Shown one piece after another: positions 63,343-64,000 of a stretch of DNA of 64,000 nucleotides. Source of the DNA: Salinicoccus roseus (GTDB lineage: Bacteria > Bacillota > Bacilli > Staphylococcales > Salinicoccaceae). The notes under the pieces were generated by a model, which was not told the origin of the DNA, did no database searches, and saw only the letters and a program-made list of their open reading frames with translations. The position numbers and the translations under genes are program-made. Each line of letters starts with the position of its first letter. Positions within the stretch are counted from its first letter, which is position 1. The DNA is taken from the NCBI RefSeq assembly GCF_003814515.1, contig NZ_RKQJ01000001.1, forward strand, positions 62,001 through 126,000. The letters are read 5' to 3'.

Positions 63343-64000
63343 ATGAATAGAAAATTATTGGTGACATTTACCGTCGGCGTCTTTCTTCTTGGCATGATGG
63401 AACTCATCATTTCGGGTATATTGGAGCTGATGAGTTCGGATCTCGGCATTTCGAATGCCCTGACAGGACAGCTGATTACAGTATATGCAGTGAGCTTTGC
63501 GGTTTTTGGTCCCATACTCGTCAAAGCAACTGAAAAATTAAGGCCCAAACCCGTCATCCTTGTTTCCCTGATTGTCTTCATTCTCGGGAATATAATCTTC
63601 GGATTGTCCAGTACATTCATGATGCTGGCATTGGGTCGGGTCATCACAGCACTTGCAGCAGCAGTGTTCATCGTCAAGATTATGGATATGACTGTGCTGC
63701 TTTCGGAACCGGCCATACGCGGACGTATGATTGCACTGGTTTATATGGGCTTCAGTGCAGCAAATGTCTTCGGCATTCCAATCGGAACAATCATCGGACA
63801 GCAGTTCGGCTGGCGGGTCATTTTCTGGCTTGTTATTGCCATTGCAGTTATAGTAGGATTAGGCATCATTGCCCTGGCCCCGAATAAAAGGGGAGAGGAT
63901 CTGGGTGATCCTGTTCCGGACAAGATACTGGACAGAAGGAACATCGTACTCTACATAGGGGTGACGATGTCTGTACTGATCGGAAACTATATCGTCCTCG
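63343..64000 (+). CDS. MFS transporter, DHA1-type (partial, runs off the right edge)
   Basis: The frame is open from the ATG at 63343 to the window end (219 codons), so the C-terminal half is missing. At least six transmembrane segments are visible. The N-terminus (VGVFLLGMMELIISGILELM) and the segment GFSAANVFGIPIGTIIGQQFGWR are typical of the sugar-efflux/drug-efflux DHA1 group such as AraJ-like proteins. Substrate cannot be inferred. A good promoter is 32 bp upstream. Confidence 0.85.
   Translation, partial: MNRKLLVTFTVGVFLLGMMELIISGILELMSSDLGISNALTGQLITVYAVSFAVFGPILVKATEKLRPKPVILVSLIVFILGNIIFGLSSTFMMLALGRVITALAAAVFIVKIMDMTVLLSEPAIRGRMIALVYMGFSAANVFGIPIGTIIGQQFGWRVIFWLVIAIAVIVGLGIIALAPNKRGEDLGDPVPDKILDRRNIVLYIGVTMSVLIGNYIVL

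Overview
The window looks like a chromosomal, housekeeping stretch from a Gram-positive Firmicute of the family Staphylococcaceae. The gene order matches the Staphylococcus/Bacillus core: menA | menF-D-H-B-E, pckA | SAM-riboswitch-metK, leuS with a T-box, pepV-dat-ytmP-trmB, ytpQ-ytpR-FtsK-like-murC, ytxGH-aroA-ccpA, acuCBA | acsA, fhs and tyrS with a T-box. Base composition is clearly GC-richer than Staphylococcus. Together with very acidic lipoprotein tails this suggests a halotolerant relative such as Salinicoccus. The genus is an inference; the family-level call is firm. I see no tRNA, rRNA, CRISPR array, prophage or insertion sequence.

Layout. 1-2.2 kb: a partial methyltransferase, an acidic DUF5067-like lipoprotein and an unrecognised conserved protein. 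2.2-9.4 kb: menaquinone genes (menA divergent from menF-menD-menH-menB-menE). 9.4-13.6 kb: yidD, ytkD, pckA, the SAM-I riboswitch with metK, and a tiny acidic lipoprotein. 13.9-21.0 kb: a NERD-domain protein, succinate-semialdehyde dehydrogenase, a fluoride-channel pair, an FAD protein, proline dehydrogenase, a gamma-carbonic-anhydrase-like protein and an alpha/beta hydrolase that lacks its serine. 21.0-31.9 kb: mnmM-ytqA, an ABC exporter, ogt, T-box-leuS, a HI0933-type flavoprotein, a MurJ-like flippase and a pseudouridine synthase. 31.9-47.2 kb: a repeat-rich stress-type protein, pepV-dat, ytmP, trmB, a C-S lyase, ytzB, an M42 peptidase, an EIIC-like protein, ytpQ-ytpR, a degenerate FtsK/SftA-like protein, murC, ytxG-ytxH and aroA. 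47.2-54.3 kb: ccpA, acuCBA divergent from acsA, and fhs. 54.4-64 kb: a class A PBP, T-box-tyrS, lemA plus a TPM-domain protein, a YjiH-type membrane protein with a cre site, a membrane dipeptidase, a lipoprotein and a partial MFS transporter.

How the parts fit. The metabolic theme is respiration and acetate/gluconeogenic carbon flow (menaquinone, pckA, acsA with acuABC, proline dehydrogenase, SSADH), with CcpA encoded in the middle. RNA-level control is conspicuous: one SAM riboswitch, two T-boxes and many intrinsic terminators, two of which lie directly upstream of a ribosome-binding site (menE, ytmP). Two promoter-like sequences of sigma-B type with the same 13-base spacer precede the two YtxH/LEA-like loci.

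The most unusual item is the FtsK/SpoIIIE-family gene between ytpR and murC. It keeps the fold landmarks and a Walker B motif but has lost the Walker A lysine/serine and the whole DNA-binding gamma domain. Other oddities are the serine-less hydrolase, a DAHP synthase whose chorismate-mutase domain lacks key residues, and a pair of lipoproteins sharing a signal peptide but differing in whether a folded domain follows.
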